The notes under the pieces were generated by a model. It did not search any database. It was given only the letters and a program-made list of their open reading frames with translations, and was not told where the DNA came from. From Methanobacteriota archaeon (GTDB lineage: Archaea; Thermoplasmatota; Thermoplasmata; RBG-16-68-12; JAJISG01), in the NCBI GenBank assembly GCA_030594205.1, contig JAUVFR010000001.1, positions 1 to 64,000 of the forward strand: a DNA stretch of 64,000 bases, in the 5' to 3' direction. Shown in pieces: positions 1 to 8,923 of this stretch. Position 1 is the stretch's first letter; each line of letters starts with the position of its first letter. The position numbers and the translations under genes are program-made.

Positions 1-1511
1 CTACCGCAGCTCTGGCATTGTGCCTTCCGCCGTGGACCCACCTCGACGCTAACGGAACCACATCGGGGACAGGCCACCTGCTTCGGCGCAACGGGAAGCT
101 CCCCCGCGTCCTCAGGCTTAGGCTCCGCGGCCGCGCCGGGCTCCGGAGGCACCTCCGGTACTTCGGGGGCCTCGGGCGACTCGGGGAGCGCCTGCTCTTC
201 CTCAGTCAAGGCTGAGTCGGCGAGCTTGGACGCTTCGACCTCGCTCTGGAAGGACTTGACGGCTCGGTAGGCCCTCTTCGCGCGGAGGAGGGCGTTCACG
301 TAATCGTTGGACTTCACGTGCTCCAGGGCCGCTTTGAGATCTTCGATGGCCTCGTTGGCCTCGAAACCCTCGGCTCGGGCGCGGTCGATCAGGGGCTTGA
401 TCTGTCCGATGAGCTCCTTCACCTGGCTGAGCTGTCGATCCCGCAGATCGGAAACGCGCTCCATGTGCGCCTTCTGGGCCTCCAAGGAAACTCGCTCGGC
501 CTGGCTCACGAGGTCGTGGGCCTGGACAAACTCCGAGTCTTCCACCGCCTCCCGAACTTGAACCAGAAGGTCCGAGGCCTCTCCGACGTCGGCGCCGATA
601 GACCGGGCCTCTTCGATGACCGCCTCTACGGAATCCACGGCCTCCCGTATCTCCTCGATTCGGATCTCTCGGGCCTGGTGGACCAGCTCGTCCACTCCCT
701 GGATGACGCCGAGGTAATCGAACCGGTGGTTCTCCTCGAGGGCGGTGCCGGCCTTGTTCACCATGGCACGGGCGCGGGCGATGTCGCCGCCCATGGCCTC
801 GATGTTCTCCAAGGCCTTCTCTTGGGCGGCCACGTGCTCCTTCGCCTTCTTCATCTCCTTCTCGTAGAGGGAGAGGGTGGCGTCGGTCAGCTTCTCGAGG
901 AGGGCTGTACTTTCCATGACGTTGCCCTCCTGGAAGAGGACGCTCGCCTCTTTGAGGACCTTCTTGACCTTCTGACCGGGCTTTGAGGACTTCTTGGAGG
1001 TCTGCCAGATCTGCTGGGCGGACGCGATCGCAAAGGCCCAGCTCGTCTCCACGTACTCCTTAGACCGCTCCTCCATCTGGTGGACTGCGTCTCGAGCCGT
1101 GAGTATGGCTCCATCGAACCCCTTTCCACGGAACTTCGAGACGGTTTCCGATAAGTACTGGGAGGGACCCGACAGGTCGACCGTGGTGCGCAGGGCCGCC
1201 TTCAGGTGATCCTTCAGGCCCGCAGACGACTCATCCTGTGCCTCGGGCTCATGGGACTCTTCCGGAGGACCCTCTTCATGATGAGGCCCCTCGGGCTCAG
1301 GGGAGGGTTCCTCCGTGGCCGACCCGTCTTCCAGCCCGAGAATGGATGCGATTCCGGGATGGATGGAAATGACCTCGAGAATGTCTTCCCGAACCTCGAG
1401 TCCCGTCAGATCGATGGCGTGGGCTTGCGCCAGTTCACGAAGCTCCTCTTCGCCGAGGCTTTCGAGGTGCATTCGCACTGCGTGCACTAGTTCGTGGGAC
1501 GTCTCCTGCAT
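1..1511 (-). CDS. SAP-like N-terminus, long coiled-coil, C-terminal zinc ribbon protein (partial, runs off window start)
   Basis: Minus strand read directly: starts MQETSHELVHAVRMHLESLGEEELRELAQAHAIDLTGLEVREDILEVISIHPGI, then long helical region, then VACPRCGSVSVEVGPRRKAQCQSCG in the same frame. Absent from the ORF track because it is open at the edge. Homologous to CDS 42880..44328. Confidence 0.85.
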   Translation of the reverse strand, partial: MQETSHELVHAVRMHLESLGEEELRELAQAHAIDLTGLEVREDILEVISIHPGIASILGLEDGSATEEPSPEPEGPHHEEGPPEESHEPEAQDESSAGLKDHLKAALRTTVDLSGPSQYLSETVSKFRGKGFDGAILTARDAVHQMEERSKEYVETSWAFAIASAQQIWQTSKKSSKPGQKVKKVLKEASVLFQEGNVMESTALLEKLTDATLSLYEKEMKKAKEHVAAQEKALENIEAMGGDIARARAMVNKAGTALEENHRFDYLGVIQGVDELVHQAREIRIEEIREAVDSVEAVIEEARSIGADVGEASDLLVQVREAVEDSEFVQAHDLVSQAERVSLEAQKAHMERVSDLRDRQLSQVKELIGQIKPLIDRARAEGFEANEAIEDLKAALEHVKSNDYVNALLRAKRAYRAVKSFQSEVEASKLADSALTEEEQALPESPEAPEVPEVPPEPGAAAEPKPEDAGELPVAPKQVACPRCGSVSVEVGPRRKAQCQSCG

Positions 1512-1692
1512 GGGAAACCACGTCTCACAGCGAGTTCCCAGGGTCTGGGGTTAAAGGTTTCGCGACGGCTATCAGGCACGGGAATGAGCCTCGAGGAGTG
1601 AGGCGGTCTCAGCTCCTCCGAGGGCCATCGGCCAGGGAGGTCGATTTCCTGGTCGGCGGAGGTCCATATAGGACGCCCCCAATGGTTCCCTC

Positions 1693-2928
1693 ATGGATCC
1701 GGTGGAGAGGGGGGTCCTCCGCATCGGCTGGGCCCAGGATCACATGTCAGTGCTCCGGGAGGCGACCCGGGACCTCGTGGAGGGCCAGGCCCTCAAGGGA
1801 GCGCGGGTCAGCATGGCCATGCACCTGGAGGCAAAGACCGCTGTCCTCGCCCTCCGTCTCCGGGAGGCGGGCGCCCAGGTGGTCGTGAGCTCCTGCAACC
1901 CCCTAACCACCGACGACACCGTCGCGGAGGCGCTACGGGAGAAGTTCGAACTTGTGTGCTACGCTCGGCGTGGACAGACCCGGGAGGAGTACTACGAGGC
2001 CCTCCACAAGATCCTGGACGTGGAACCCACCCTCGTCATGGACGACGGCGGGGACCTGACGCGGCTCCTGCATACCGAACGGAAGGACGTGGTGGAAGAT
2101 GTGGAGGGGGGGACGGAGGAAACCACGACGGGGGTCGTTCGCCTTCGTGCGATGGAGCGAGAGGGAGCCTTGCGCTTCCCGGTGGTGGACGTCAACGATG
2201 CCCAGATGAAATTCCTCTTCGACAACCGCTACGGCACGGGACAGTCCACTCTCGATGGCATCATGTCCGCCACGAACCTGTTGCTGGCTGGCAAGGTCGT
2301 CACAGTGGTGGGATACGGATGGGTCGGGCGGGGCATCGCCCTCCGGGCCCGAGGCATGGGGTCCCGCGTCACGGTCACCGAGGTCGACGCCGTCAAGGCG
2401 GTGGAGGCCCGCATGGACGGCTTCGAGGTCATGCCACTCCGCGACGCCGCCGCCCGCTCCGACTTCATCATCACCGCAACGGGGGTCACAGACGTCGTGC
2501 GCGAGGACCACTTGCGGGTTCTGAAGGACGGATGCGTCTTGGCCAACGCCGGTCACTTCGACGTGGAGATTTCTAAGGCAGACCTGGAAAAGCTGGCCGC
2601 CTCCCGAAGGCTGGTGCGGGAGCACGTGGAAGAGTACCGCTTCACGGACGGGCGAAAGGCCTATCTGTTGGGGGAGGGACGCCTCATCAACCTGGTTGCG
2701 GGTCAGGGCCATCCCGTGGAGATCATGGACACGAGCTTTGCACTCCAGGCCCTCGCCGTGGACCTTCTCCATCGAGAGGGTGCCAACATGGAGGCACGGG
2801 TCCACCCGGTCCCGCCGGAAATCGACGAGCGAGTCGCTCGGATTCGCCTCGAAACCCTGGGAGTTTCCATTGACGCCCTAACCGAGGATCAGCGTCGATA
2901 CGTGGATTCCTGGAAGGCGGGAACCTAG
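1693..2928 (+). CDS. ahcY: Adenosylhomocysteinase (S-adenosyl-L-homocysteine hydrolase)
   Basis: MAMHLEAKTAVL, SSCNPLTTDD, NRYGTGQSTLDGI and the NAD-binding GYGWVGRGIA motif. Confidence 0.95.
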   Translation: MDPVERGVLRIGWAQDHMSVLREATRDLVEGQALKGARVSMAMHLEAKTAVLALRLREAGAQVVVSSCNPLTTDDTVAEALREKFELVCYARRGQTREEYYEALHKILDVEPTLVMDDGGDLTRLLHTERKDVVEDVEGGTEETTTGVVRLRAMEREGALRFPVVDVNDAQMKFLFDNRYGTGQSTLDGIMSATNLLLAGKVVTVVGYGWVGRGIALRARGMGSRVTVTEVDAVKAVEARMDGFEVMPLRDAAARSDFIITATGVTDVVREDHLRVLKDGCVLANAGHFDVEISKADLEKLAASRRLVREHVEEYRFTDGRKAYLLGEGRLINLVAGQGHPVEIMDTSFALQALAVDLLHREGANMEARVHPVPPEIDERVARIRLETLGVSIDALTEDQRRYVDSWKAGT

Positions 2929-3645
2929 GTGCCCTGGAGGGCGGTCTTTCTCGACCTGGGGGGCACGCTCCTCGATCCCGCGAGCGATCATCGGGCCCAC
3001 CGTGCCATCGTCCGTTCCTTCCGGGAAGCCGCGGACGTCAGCCTCTCCGAGGAGAAACTGTGGGAACGCTACGAGCGCCTCCACCAGGAGCGCATCCGAC
3101 AGCTCGGGACGAGATGGAAGGTGGACCGCGTCATGAATCGAGAGGCGCTGAGCCAGATTCTCCGGGAGGAAGGCCGCGTCCTCGAGGAAGAGCACTGGGA
3201 GGCCTTCCAGGCGGCGTATTGGAAGGAGCACCTTCGTTGGCTCCAGATGTTCCCGGAGACCGAGGAGGTTCTGGGAGGGCTTCGGGGATTCGATGTCCAC
3301 CTAGGTCTTGTTTCCGACATCGACGAGGACTTCCTCCAGATCTGCCTCTACGTCTTCCCTCTCGATCGATTTCTTGATTCCATCACGACCTCCGAGGAGA
3401 CGGGACGGGCCAAGCCGGACCCGGCAATCTTCCGCCGTGCCCTCGCGAAGGCGGACTGCCGGCCTGAAGAGGCCATTCATGTAGGCGACTCGGCCGACCG
3501 CGACGCGGCGGGTGCGAGACGCCTCGGGATGACGACAATCCTCCTGGATGAGTCGAGCGGGGACGACAAAGCCGACTACGTGGTCCCGACACTCGGGTCC
3601 GCCTATCGGATCCTCGTGGATCTGCTCGGGAGCCCCTCCTCGTGA
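2929..3645 (+). CDS. HAD-superfamily hydrolase
   Basis: FLDLGGTLLDP, TSEETGRAKPDPAIF, HVGDSADRDAAGARRLGM; GTG start directly after ahcY stop. Confidence 0.88.
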   Translation: MPWRAVFLDLGGTLLDPASDHRAHRAIVRSFREAADVSLSEEKLWERYERLHQERIRQLGTRWKVDRVMNREALSQILREEGRVLEEEHWEAFQAAYWKEHLRWLQMFPETEEVLGGLRGFDVHLGLVSDIDEDFLQICLYVFPLDRFLDSITTSEETGRAKPDPAIFRRALAKADCRPEEAIHVGDSADRDAAGARRLGMTTILLDESSGDDKADYVVPTLGSAYRILVDLLGSPSS

Positions 3646-4568
3646 GCTTCTTGGGCGTGTTCGGTCACGTGGTCCTCGACTACATCTTGCAGGTCCCTCG
3701 CCTGCCGGCCCCGGGTACGTCCATCCAGGTGACCGCAAGGAAGCGCCACTTTGGGGGCACCGGAGGCAACCTCGCCCGGGCCGCCGCTCGGCTCGAGGTG
3801 AAGACCGCCCTGGCCTCATTCGTGGGGGAAGACTTCCCTCCAGAGTACCGAGAGGCCCTCGAGGGCGACGGCGTAGACATTGCCGACCTGCGCACCGTCG
3901 CGGGTTACGCCACGCCCACCGCCTGGGTCTTCAGCGATCCCGAGGACCGTCAGGTTGCCGTCATCGACCAAGGTCCCATGGATGCGGCCGCCGAGTTCGC
4001 TCTCCCCCGTCACACCGTCGAGACGAGCGATTGGATTCACCTGGGAACCGGGACCCCAGACTATCTCAGAAATATCCAGTCCGTGGCCCGGAAGCTCGGC
4101 AAGCGCGTCGCCTTCGACCCCGCCCAGGAAATCCATTACCGGTACAATGCCGACTCCTTCCGCGGTCTGCTCGAAGGAACCGACCTCTTCTTCGGGAACC
4201 GGGAAGAAATTGGCGTGGCCCTGGACTACCTGGGCCTCCACAGCGAGCGGGAGATGCTCGCCTGGGTCGAGACCCTCGTGGAGACTCGAGGGGGAGAGGG
4301 AAGTGTCATCTACAACCGTGAGCGGGCATGGAGAATTCCCTCCATTCCGCCGCGCGCCAAGGTGGATGTGACCGGAGCGGGGGACGCGTACCGGGCCGGG
4401 TTCTATGCGGGCCTCCAGCGTGGCCTCGAGCTGCCCCAGTGCGGCCTCCTGGGCGCCTCCGTGGCAAGTTTTAGCATGGAAACGGAGGGACCGCAGGAAG
4501 GATTGCCCCGGTGGCGCGAGGCCAACGAACGGGGCACGAGTTTCGAGGACCGAGTGACGGAGGCGTAG
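3642..4568 (+). CDS. PfkB/ribokinase-family sugar or nucleoside kinase
   Basis: GGTGGNLARAAARL and DVTGAGDAYRAGFYAGL; GTGA overlap with HAD gene. Confidence 0.9.
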   Translation: MSFLGVFGHVVLDYILQVPRLPAPGTSIQVTARKRHFGGTGGNLARAAARLEVKTALASFVGEDFPPEYREALEGDGVDIADLRTVAGYATPTAWVFSDPEDRQVAVIDQGPMDAAAEFALPRHTVETSDWIHLGTGTPDYLRNIQSVARKLGKRVAFDPAQEIHYRYNADSFRGLLEGTDLFFGNREEIGVALDYLGLHSEREMLAWVETLVETRGGEGSVIYNRERAWRIPSIPPRAKVDVTGAGDAYRAGFYAGLQRGLELPQCGLLGASVASFSMETEGPQEGLPRWREANERGTSFEDRVTEA

Positions 4569-4573
4569 GCCAG

Positions 4574-4584
4574 AAACTTTATAC
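4574..4584 (+). promoter_or_regulatory. TATA-like box upstream of stand-alone RAM-domain gene
   Basis: AAACTTTATAC about 35 bp upstream of ATG 4619. Confidence 0.55.
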
Positions 4585-4618
4585 CCACGGTAAGATAACC
4601 CGGGCTGGGAGACGGGGC

Positions 4619-4852
4619 ATGGCCATTGGCTTTGTTCTAATTAGCACGGCTCCGGCAAAGGAGCACGAGGTCTACAACGCCCTCTCCAGCATCGCGGCGA
4701 TCAAGGAATTGCATCCTCTCTTTGGGGAGTACGACCTGATCGCCAAGATTGAAGCCGATGACTTCAACGTCTTGGGTCAGATTGTCGTCGACAAGATCCG
4801 GACCATCCAAGGAGTTATCGACACGAAGACCCTGACGGGGATCCAATTCTAA
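4619..4852 (+). CDS. Stand-alone Lrp/AsnC ligand-binding (RAM) domain protein
   Basis: GFVLISTAPAKEHEVYNALSSIAAIKELHPLFGEYDLIAKIEADDF...IDTKTLTGIQF; no HTH. ORF track start at 4511 lies inside the upstream gene. Confidence 0.88.
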   Translation: MAIGFVLISTAPAKEHEVYNALSSIAAIKELHPLFGEYDLIAKIEADDFNVLGQIVVDKIRTIQGVIDTKTLTGIQF

Positions 4853-4876
4853 AAACTTGGTATAGGAGACTGGAAG

Positions 4877-5194
4877 ATGGCAATCAACGCGTTTGAACCT
4901 TGGACATTTGTTACGATCCTCATTTTGACCTTCTCCCTCTTTCTCATCATCACCGGGGCCTTCACCGCCTACTTCGGCAGCGGGAAGAGCCGGCGGATTG
5001 GGGGAGGCCTCCTGGGCGGAGGATTGGTGCTCGGACTTCTATGGGGATGGCTCAGCAGCGGGCTCGCGAACTTCATCCCGCTTCCCACGGGCCTCTTTGA
5101 GGTAATCGTGCAGAGCATCATTGTCCTCGTGGCGGCGGCCATCGGGGCCATTTTGGCCATTGGGCTCTTCCTTCTGGCCATCATGAAGTCGTAA
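4877..5194 (+). CDS. Small multi-pass membrane protein
   Basis: 105 aa with hydrophobic segments VTILILTFSLFLIITGAFTAYF and ILVAAAIGAILAIGLFLLAIM. Confidence 0.7.
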   Translation: MAINAFEPWTFVTILILTFSLFLIITGAFTAYFGSGKSRRIGGGLLGGGLVLGLLWGWLSSGLANFIPLPTGLFEVIVQSIIVLVAAAIGAILAIGLFLLAIMKS

Positions 5195-5207
5195 GACTCG
5201 GATTTCC

Positions 5208-5522
5208 GTGAAGGCCTTTCCGCGAGACGCTCCACGATTGCAGGAAACGCTCACCCTTCAGGCGAAGGGAGCGAAAGGCGCCGTCGCCGAACTGGCAGTG
5301 GAATTGACGCCGGGGCAGACGGTCAGCTATCACTGGAAGGCAGACAAGGAGGTCGAGTTCAACATCCATTCCCATCAAGGGGAGGCAGTCACCTACCACG
5401 AACGGCTCTCGCAGCGAGAGGCCGACGGAGTTTTCGGGAGCCGTACCAGCGGAGAGTACTACCTCATGTGGGAGAACGGAGACCCCGACCCCGTTGAGAT
5501 TCGCGTTGAGCTGCGACGATAA
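5208..5522 (+). CDS. Small GOLD-like/beta-sandwich hypothetical protein
   Basis: VSYHWKADKEVEFNIHSHQGEAVTYHERLSQREADGVFGSRTSGEYYLMWENGDPDPVEIRVEL resembles GOLD-type domains. Confidence 0.6.
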   Translation: MKAFPRDAPRLQETLTLQAKGAKGAVAELAVELTPGQTVSYHWKADKEVEFNIHSHQGEAVTYHERLSQREADGVFGSRTSGEYYLMWENGDPDPVEIRVELRR

Positions 5523-5567
5523 AGTCTGATTAAAGGTTTATTCGCCAGGAGCTTATGGGATTCACCC

Positions 5568-6032
5568 ATGGACGTCCTGGTAATCCTCGGAAGCAAGAGC
5601 GATGCCGACCGCGGCGAGAAGGCGGTAGCCATCCTCGAGGAGTTCGGCGTCCCGTCGAAGCTCGTCGTTGCCTCCGCCCACCGGACGCCCGATCGCCTCC
5701 GTAGGGTGGTAGAAGATTCCGATGCCCGGATCTTTGTCGCCATGGCGGGCATGTCGGCCGCGCTGCCGGGGACCGTGGCTGCCCTAACCACCCGGCCCGT
5801 GATCGGCGTCCCTCTCAGCGGCAAACTCAACTTGGACTCGGTCCTGGCGGTAACCCAGATGCCCCCTGGGATCCCGGTAGCCGCCGTCTCCCTCGACGGT
5901 GCCGAGAACGCCGCGTTGCTAGCAGTGGAAATCCTTGCCCTCGCGGACCCGGAGCTCCAGGCACGGCTTGAGGCTTACCGCGAAGGCATGCGCGAGGCAA
6001 TCGCGAAGGATTCCCAGATCGTCGGGGGGTAG
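5568..6032 (+). CDS. purE: N5-carboxyaminoimidazole ribonucleotide mutase / AIR carboxylase
   Basis: VLVILGSKSDADRGEKA, VASAHRTPDRL, MAGMSAALPGTVAALTTRPVIGVPLSG. Confidence 0.96.
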   Translation: MDVLVILGSKSDADRGEKAVAILEEFGVPSKLVVASAHRTPDRLRRVVEDSDARIFVAMAGMSAALPGTVAALTTRPVIGVPLSGKLNLDSVLAVTQMPPGIPVAAVSLDGAENAALLAVEILALADPELQARLEAYREGMREAIAKDSQIVGG

Positions 6033-6977
6033 ATGTTCTCCCCGGAGGCGTTCATCGAGGAGGCCGTGGAAGCCCTCCGGAAGGAAATCTCGGGAAAGGC
6101 CGTCATCGCCGTCTCGGGCGGGGTCGATAGCACCACCGCGGCTGTCCTCGCCTCTCGGGCCTTGGGGAAGAACCTCCGGGCGGTCTATGTGGATACCGGC
6201 CTCATGCGAGAGGGGGAACGAGAAGACGTGGACGCGACCCTCAGGAGCCTCGGGGTTCGGTACAAGGTCCTGGAGGCGGCGGATCGCTTCTTCGGGGAAC
6301 TAAAGGGCATAGTGGACCCGGAGAAGAAGCGAAAGGTCATCGGAAACACCTTCGTCCATCTCTTCGAGGAAGAGGCTCGAAAGGTCGGAGCCGAGTGGCT
6401 AATCCAAGGGACCATCGCGCCCGACTGGATCGAGAGCGGCGGGCAGCTCCGGGATCGCATCAAGACCCACCATAACGTCGCGGGGCTCCCCACGAGCATG
6501 ACCCTCGAGGTCGTGGAACCCCTCCGCGACCTCTACAAGGACGAGGTTCGCCGGGTCGCACGAGCGCTGGGCGTCCAAGTGGCGGAACGGCAGCCCTTTC
6601 CAGGACCGGGCCTCGCCGTCCGCGTGCTGGGCGAGGTCACGCACGATCGCATCGCCGTCGTTCGGGCGGCATGCGCGGTCGTGGAGGAGGAACTCGAGAA
6701 GGCGAGCGAGACAGGCCTCATGGAACGGCCTTGGCAATACTTCGCCGTTCTTCTCCCCGTCAAGTCCGTAGGGGTCGAGGGGGACGTTCGGGTGTATGGC
6801 CACACGATTGCCATCCGGGCGGTAGCCTCGACGGATGGCATGACAGCCTCCTTCTCGCCCATTCCACAGGATGTGCTCGGCCGCATGTCGACGCGGATCA
6901 CCAACGAGGTCCGAGGCGTGAATCGCATCGTCTACGACGTGACCAACAAGCCCCCGGGAACCATCGAGTGGGAGTAG
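6033..6977 (+). CDS. guaAB: GMP synthase subunit B (PP-ATPase)
   Basis: AVSGGVDSTTAAVLASRALG, QGTIAPDWIESGG, HHNVAGLP, PFPGPGLAVRVLGEV, NKPPGTIEWE. Confidence 0.95.
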   Translation: MFSPEAFIEEAVEALRKEISGKAVIAVSGGVDSTTAAVLASRALGKNLRAVYVDTGLMREGEREDVDATLRSLGVRYKVLEAADRFFGELKGIVDPEKKRKVIGNTFVHLFEEEARKVGAEWLIQGTIAPDWIESGGQLRDRIKTHHNVAGLPTSMTLEVVEPLRDLYKDEVRRVARALGVQVAERQPFPGPGLAVRVLGEVTHDRIAVVRAACAVVEEELEKASETGLMERPWQYFAVLLPVKSVGVEGDVRVYGHTIAIRAVASTDGMTASFSPIPQDVLGRMSTRITNEVRGVNRIVYDVTNKPPGTIEWE

Positions 6978-7010
6978 GTCCGTCGTCTGCCCGATCGGGC
7001 CTGCAGAAAC

Positions 7011-7020
7011 GTATTATTAT
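7011..7020 (+). promoter_or_regulatory. TATA-like box, leaderless promoter of guaAA
   Basis: GTATTATTAT about 20 bp upstream of ATG 7035. Confidence 0.5.
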
Positions 7021-7034
7021 CGGGGGCCGCCTTT

Positions 7035-7613
7035 ATGGATCGTATGCGGGTCTATGTGGTCGACAACGGCGGACAGTGGACCCATCGCGAATGGCGTGTT
7101 CTGCGGGACCTGGGCGTAGAGACGAAGATCGTTCCCAACGAGACGCCGGTGGAGGACCTCTCCGTCGATGGGCTCGTCCTATCCGGCGGCGCTCCCCGCG
7201 TGGGCCTCGACGCAGCGAAGATGGGTCGCAATGGGGACTACCTAGAGCGCGCGCCGGTTCCCATCCTGGGGATTTGCGCCGGCCACCAGTTCATGGCCCT
7301 CCACTTCGGCGGTCGTGCACGCCCCGCGGCCGTCCCCGAATTCGGACGCACCGAGGTGACGGTGGAGGATCCAGGAGACCTCTTCATCGGCCTGCCCCGT
7401 CAGCTCGTGGTGTGGGAATCCCACAACGACGAGGTAACGGAGGCCCCGTCCGGCTTTCGGACCTTGGCGAGTTCGGACACCTGCCCTGTCCAGGCGATGC
7501 AAGCTGAGGACCGACCCCTCTACGGGCTGCAGTTCCACCCGGAGGTCGAACACACGCAGTTTGGCCATCGGATTTTCGAGAACTTTCTCAGAGTGTGTAA
7601 GGACGCTCTCTAG
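7035..7613 (+). CDS. guaAA: GMP synthase subunit A (glutamine amidotransferase)
   Basis: VVDNGGQWTHREWR, GICAGHQFMA, GLQFHPEVEHTQFG. Confidence 0.94.
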   Translation: MDRMRVYVVDNGGQWTHREWRVLRDLGVETKIVPNETPVEDLSVDGLVLSGGAPRVGLDAAKMGRNGDYLERAPVPILGICAGHQFMALHFGGRARPAAVPEFGRTEVTVEDPGDLFIGLPRQLVVWESHNDEVTEAPSGFRTLASSDTCPVQAMQAEDRPLYGLQFHPEVEHTQFGHRIFENFLRVCKDAL

Positions 7614-7633
7614 CCTCGCGGGAGCAGGATGAC

Positions 7634-7846
7634 ATGACCGAGGTGGACCAGGGGAAAATCCTTCAGGAGGCCCTTAAGGACCTTCACAGGAACGAGACCT
7701 TCGAGCGCGCTCTTGGACGCATCCTTCGCCGCCACGGGAAAGGGTACAAGGAGTACGTCGAGATCATGGGGGCGGTTCGGGCCCAAGTCAACAAGGAGGG
7801 AATCGAACTCCTAGAGGCCGCACGGCGACAGTCCTCAGACGGATAG
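7634..7846 (+). CDS. Small conserved helical protein, unknown function
   Basis: 70 aa ORF in a coding gap; charged helical composition. Confidence 0.6.
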   Translation: MTEVDQGKILQEALKDLHRNETFERALGRILRRHGKGYKEYVEIMGAVRAQVNKEGIELLEAARRQSSDG

Positions 7847-8803
7847 GATCTCGGGGTTCACCAGGAACTCTGGAACGTCGCCCTCCAGAACCTTCATCAC
7901 CTGTTCGACGACAAGCAGGCCCGTCCTGCGCTGCGCCTCGTCGGTATACGCGCCGATGTGGGGGGTAAGGACGACGTTTTCCATCATAAGTAGGGGGCTA
8001 CCCGAAGGGGGCTCCCTCTCGAAGACGTCGAGAGCTGCTCCGGCAATCTGCTCGGCCTCGAGCGCCGCGATCAGCGCCTCCTCGTCCACAATGGGGCCGC
8101 GGGCAACATTGACGAGATAGGCCGTGGGCTTCATGAGGGCCAGCTGAGGGCCGGAGAGCAAGTGGTGGGTCTCCTCGGTAAGGGCGGCGTGCACGCTGAC
8201 AAAATCCGCACGTTTCAACACCTGCTCGAGGCTCGCGAGCGATATGCCCCTCTCCTGCACCGCCACAGGTTCCACATGCGGGTCGTAGGCAACCGCCTCC
8301 ATCCCGAAGTCTTGACAGATCTGGGCCACCAAGCATCCGATCCGCCCCGACCCCACGAGGCCAAGGACCTTGCCGGCAAGCTCGCCCCCCCGGAACCGGG
8401 TCTTCTCCCACCGTCCGGCCTTGGTGGTCCGATCCGCCTCGGGAATGCGCCGCGCGAGACTGAGCATGAGGCCTACGGTCAACTCAGCCACGGACTGAGA
8501 GTTCCCCCCGGGGGCGTTTACGACGGGGATCCCCCGCTCTGTCGCCGCTTTCACATCGATGTTGTCAACCCCCGCGCCGGCACGGCCCACCACACGAAGT
8601 CCGGTGTCTCGAGTCAATACGTCTCGTGTCACCTTCGTTCGGGACCGCACGATGAGCGCGTCGAAGCCCTCGATGACATCCGGCAGCTCTTCGGACGGCA
8701 CCTCCCGAACCGTAACGTCATAACCTCGACGGAGCGCCTGAAGTGCCTCTTCGTGAAGCGGATCCGTCACGAGAACCTTGGCGGGGAGGGCATCGGGTGT
8801 CAT
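7835..8803 (-). CDS. serA: D-3-phosphoglycerate dehydrogenase (short form, no ACT domain)
   Basis: VLVTDPLHEEALQALR, VVGRAGAGVDNIDVKAATERGIPVVNAPGGNSQSVAELTVGLML, LNVARG-like VNVARGPIVDEEAL. Confidence 0.93.
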   Translation of the reverse strand: MTPDALPAKVLVTDPLHEEALQALRRGYDVTVREVPSEELPDVIEGFDALIVRSRTKVTRDVLTRDTGLRVVGRAGAGVDNIDVKAATERGIPVVNAPGGNSQSVAELTVGLMLSLARRIPEADRTTKAGRWEKTRFRGGELAGKVLGLVGSGRIGCLVAQICQDFGMEAVAYDPHVEPVAVQERGISLASLEQVLKRADFVSVHAALTEETHHLLSGPQLALMKPTAYLVNVARGPIVDEEALIAALEAEQIAGAALDVFEREPPSGSPLLMMENVVLTPHIGAYTDEAQRRTGLLVVEQVMKVLEGDVPEFLVNPEILSV

Positions 8804-8923
8804 CGGAACGAACCAGGAGGACGTTGGTCATCGTGATTGGTAGAATAAGTATTGCCACCGTGACCCAGACGACAATATCCTCCCTCGTCCGACCTCAGGA
8901 TGGCGCCGGCGCGGTTCCTTCCA

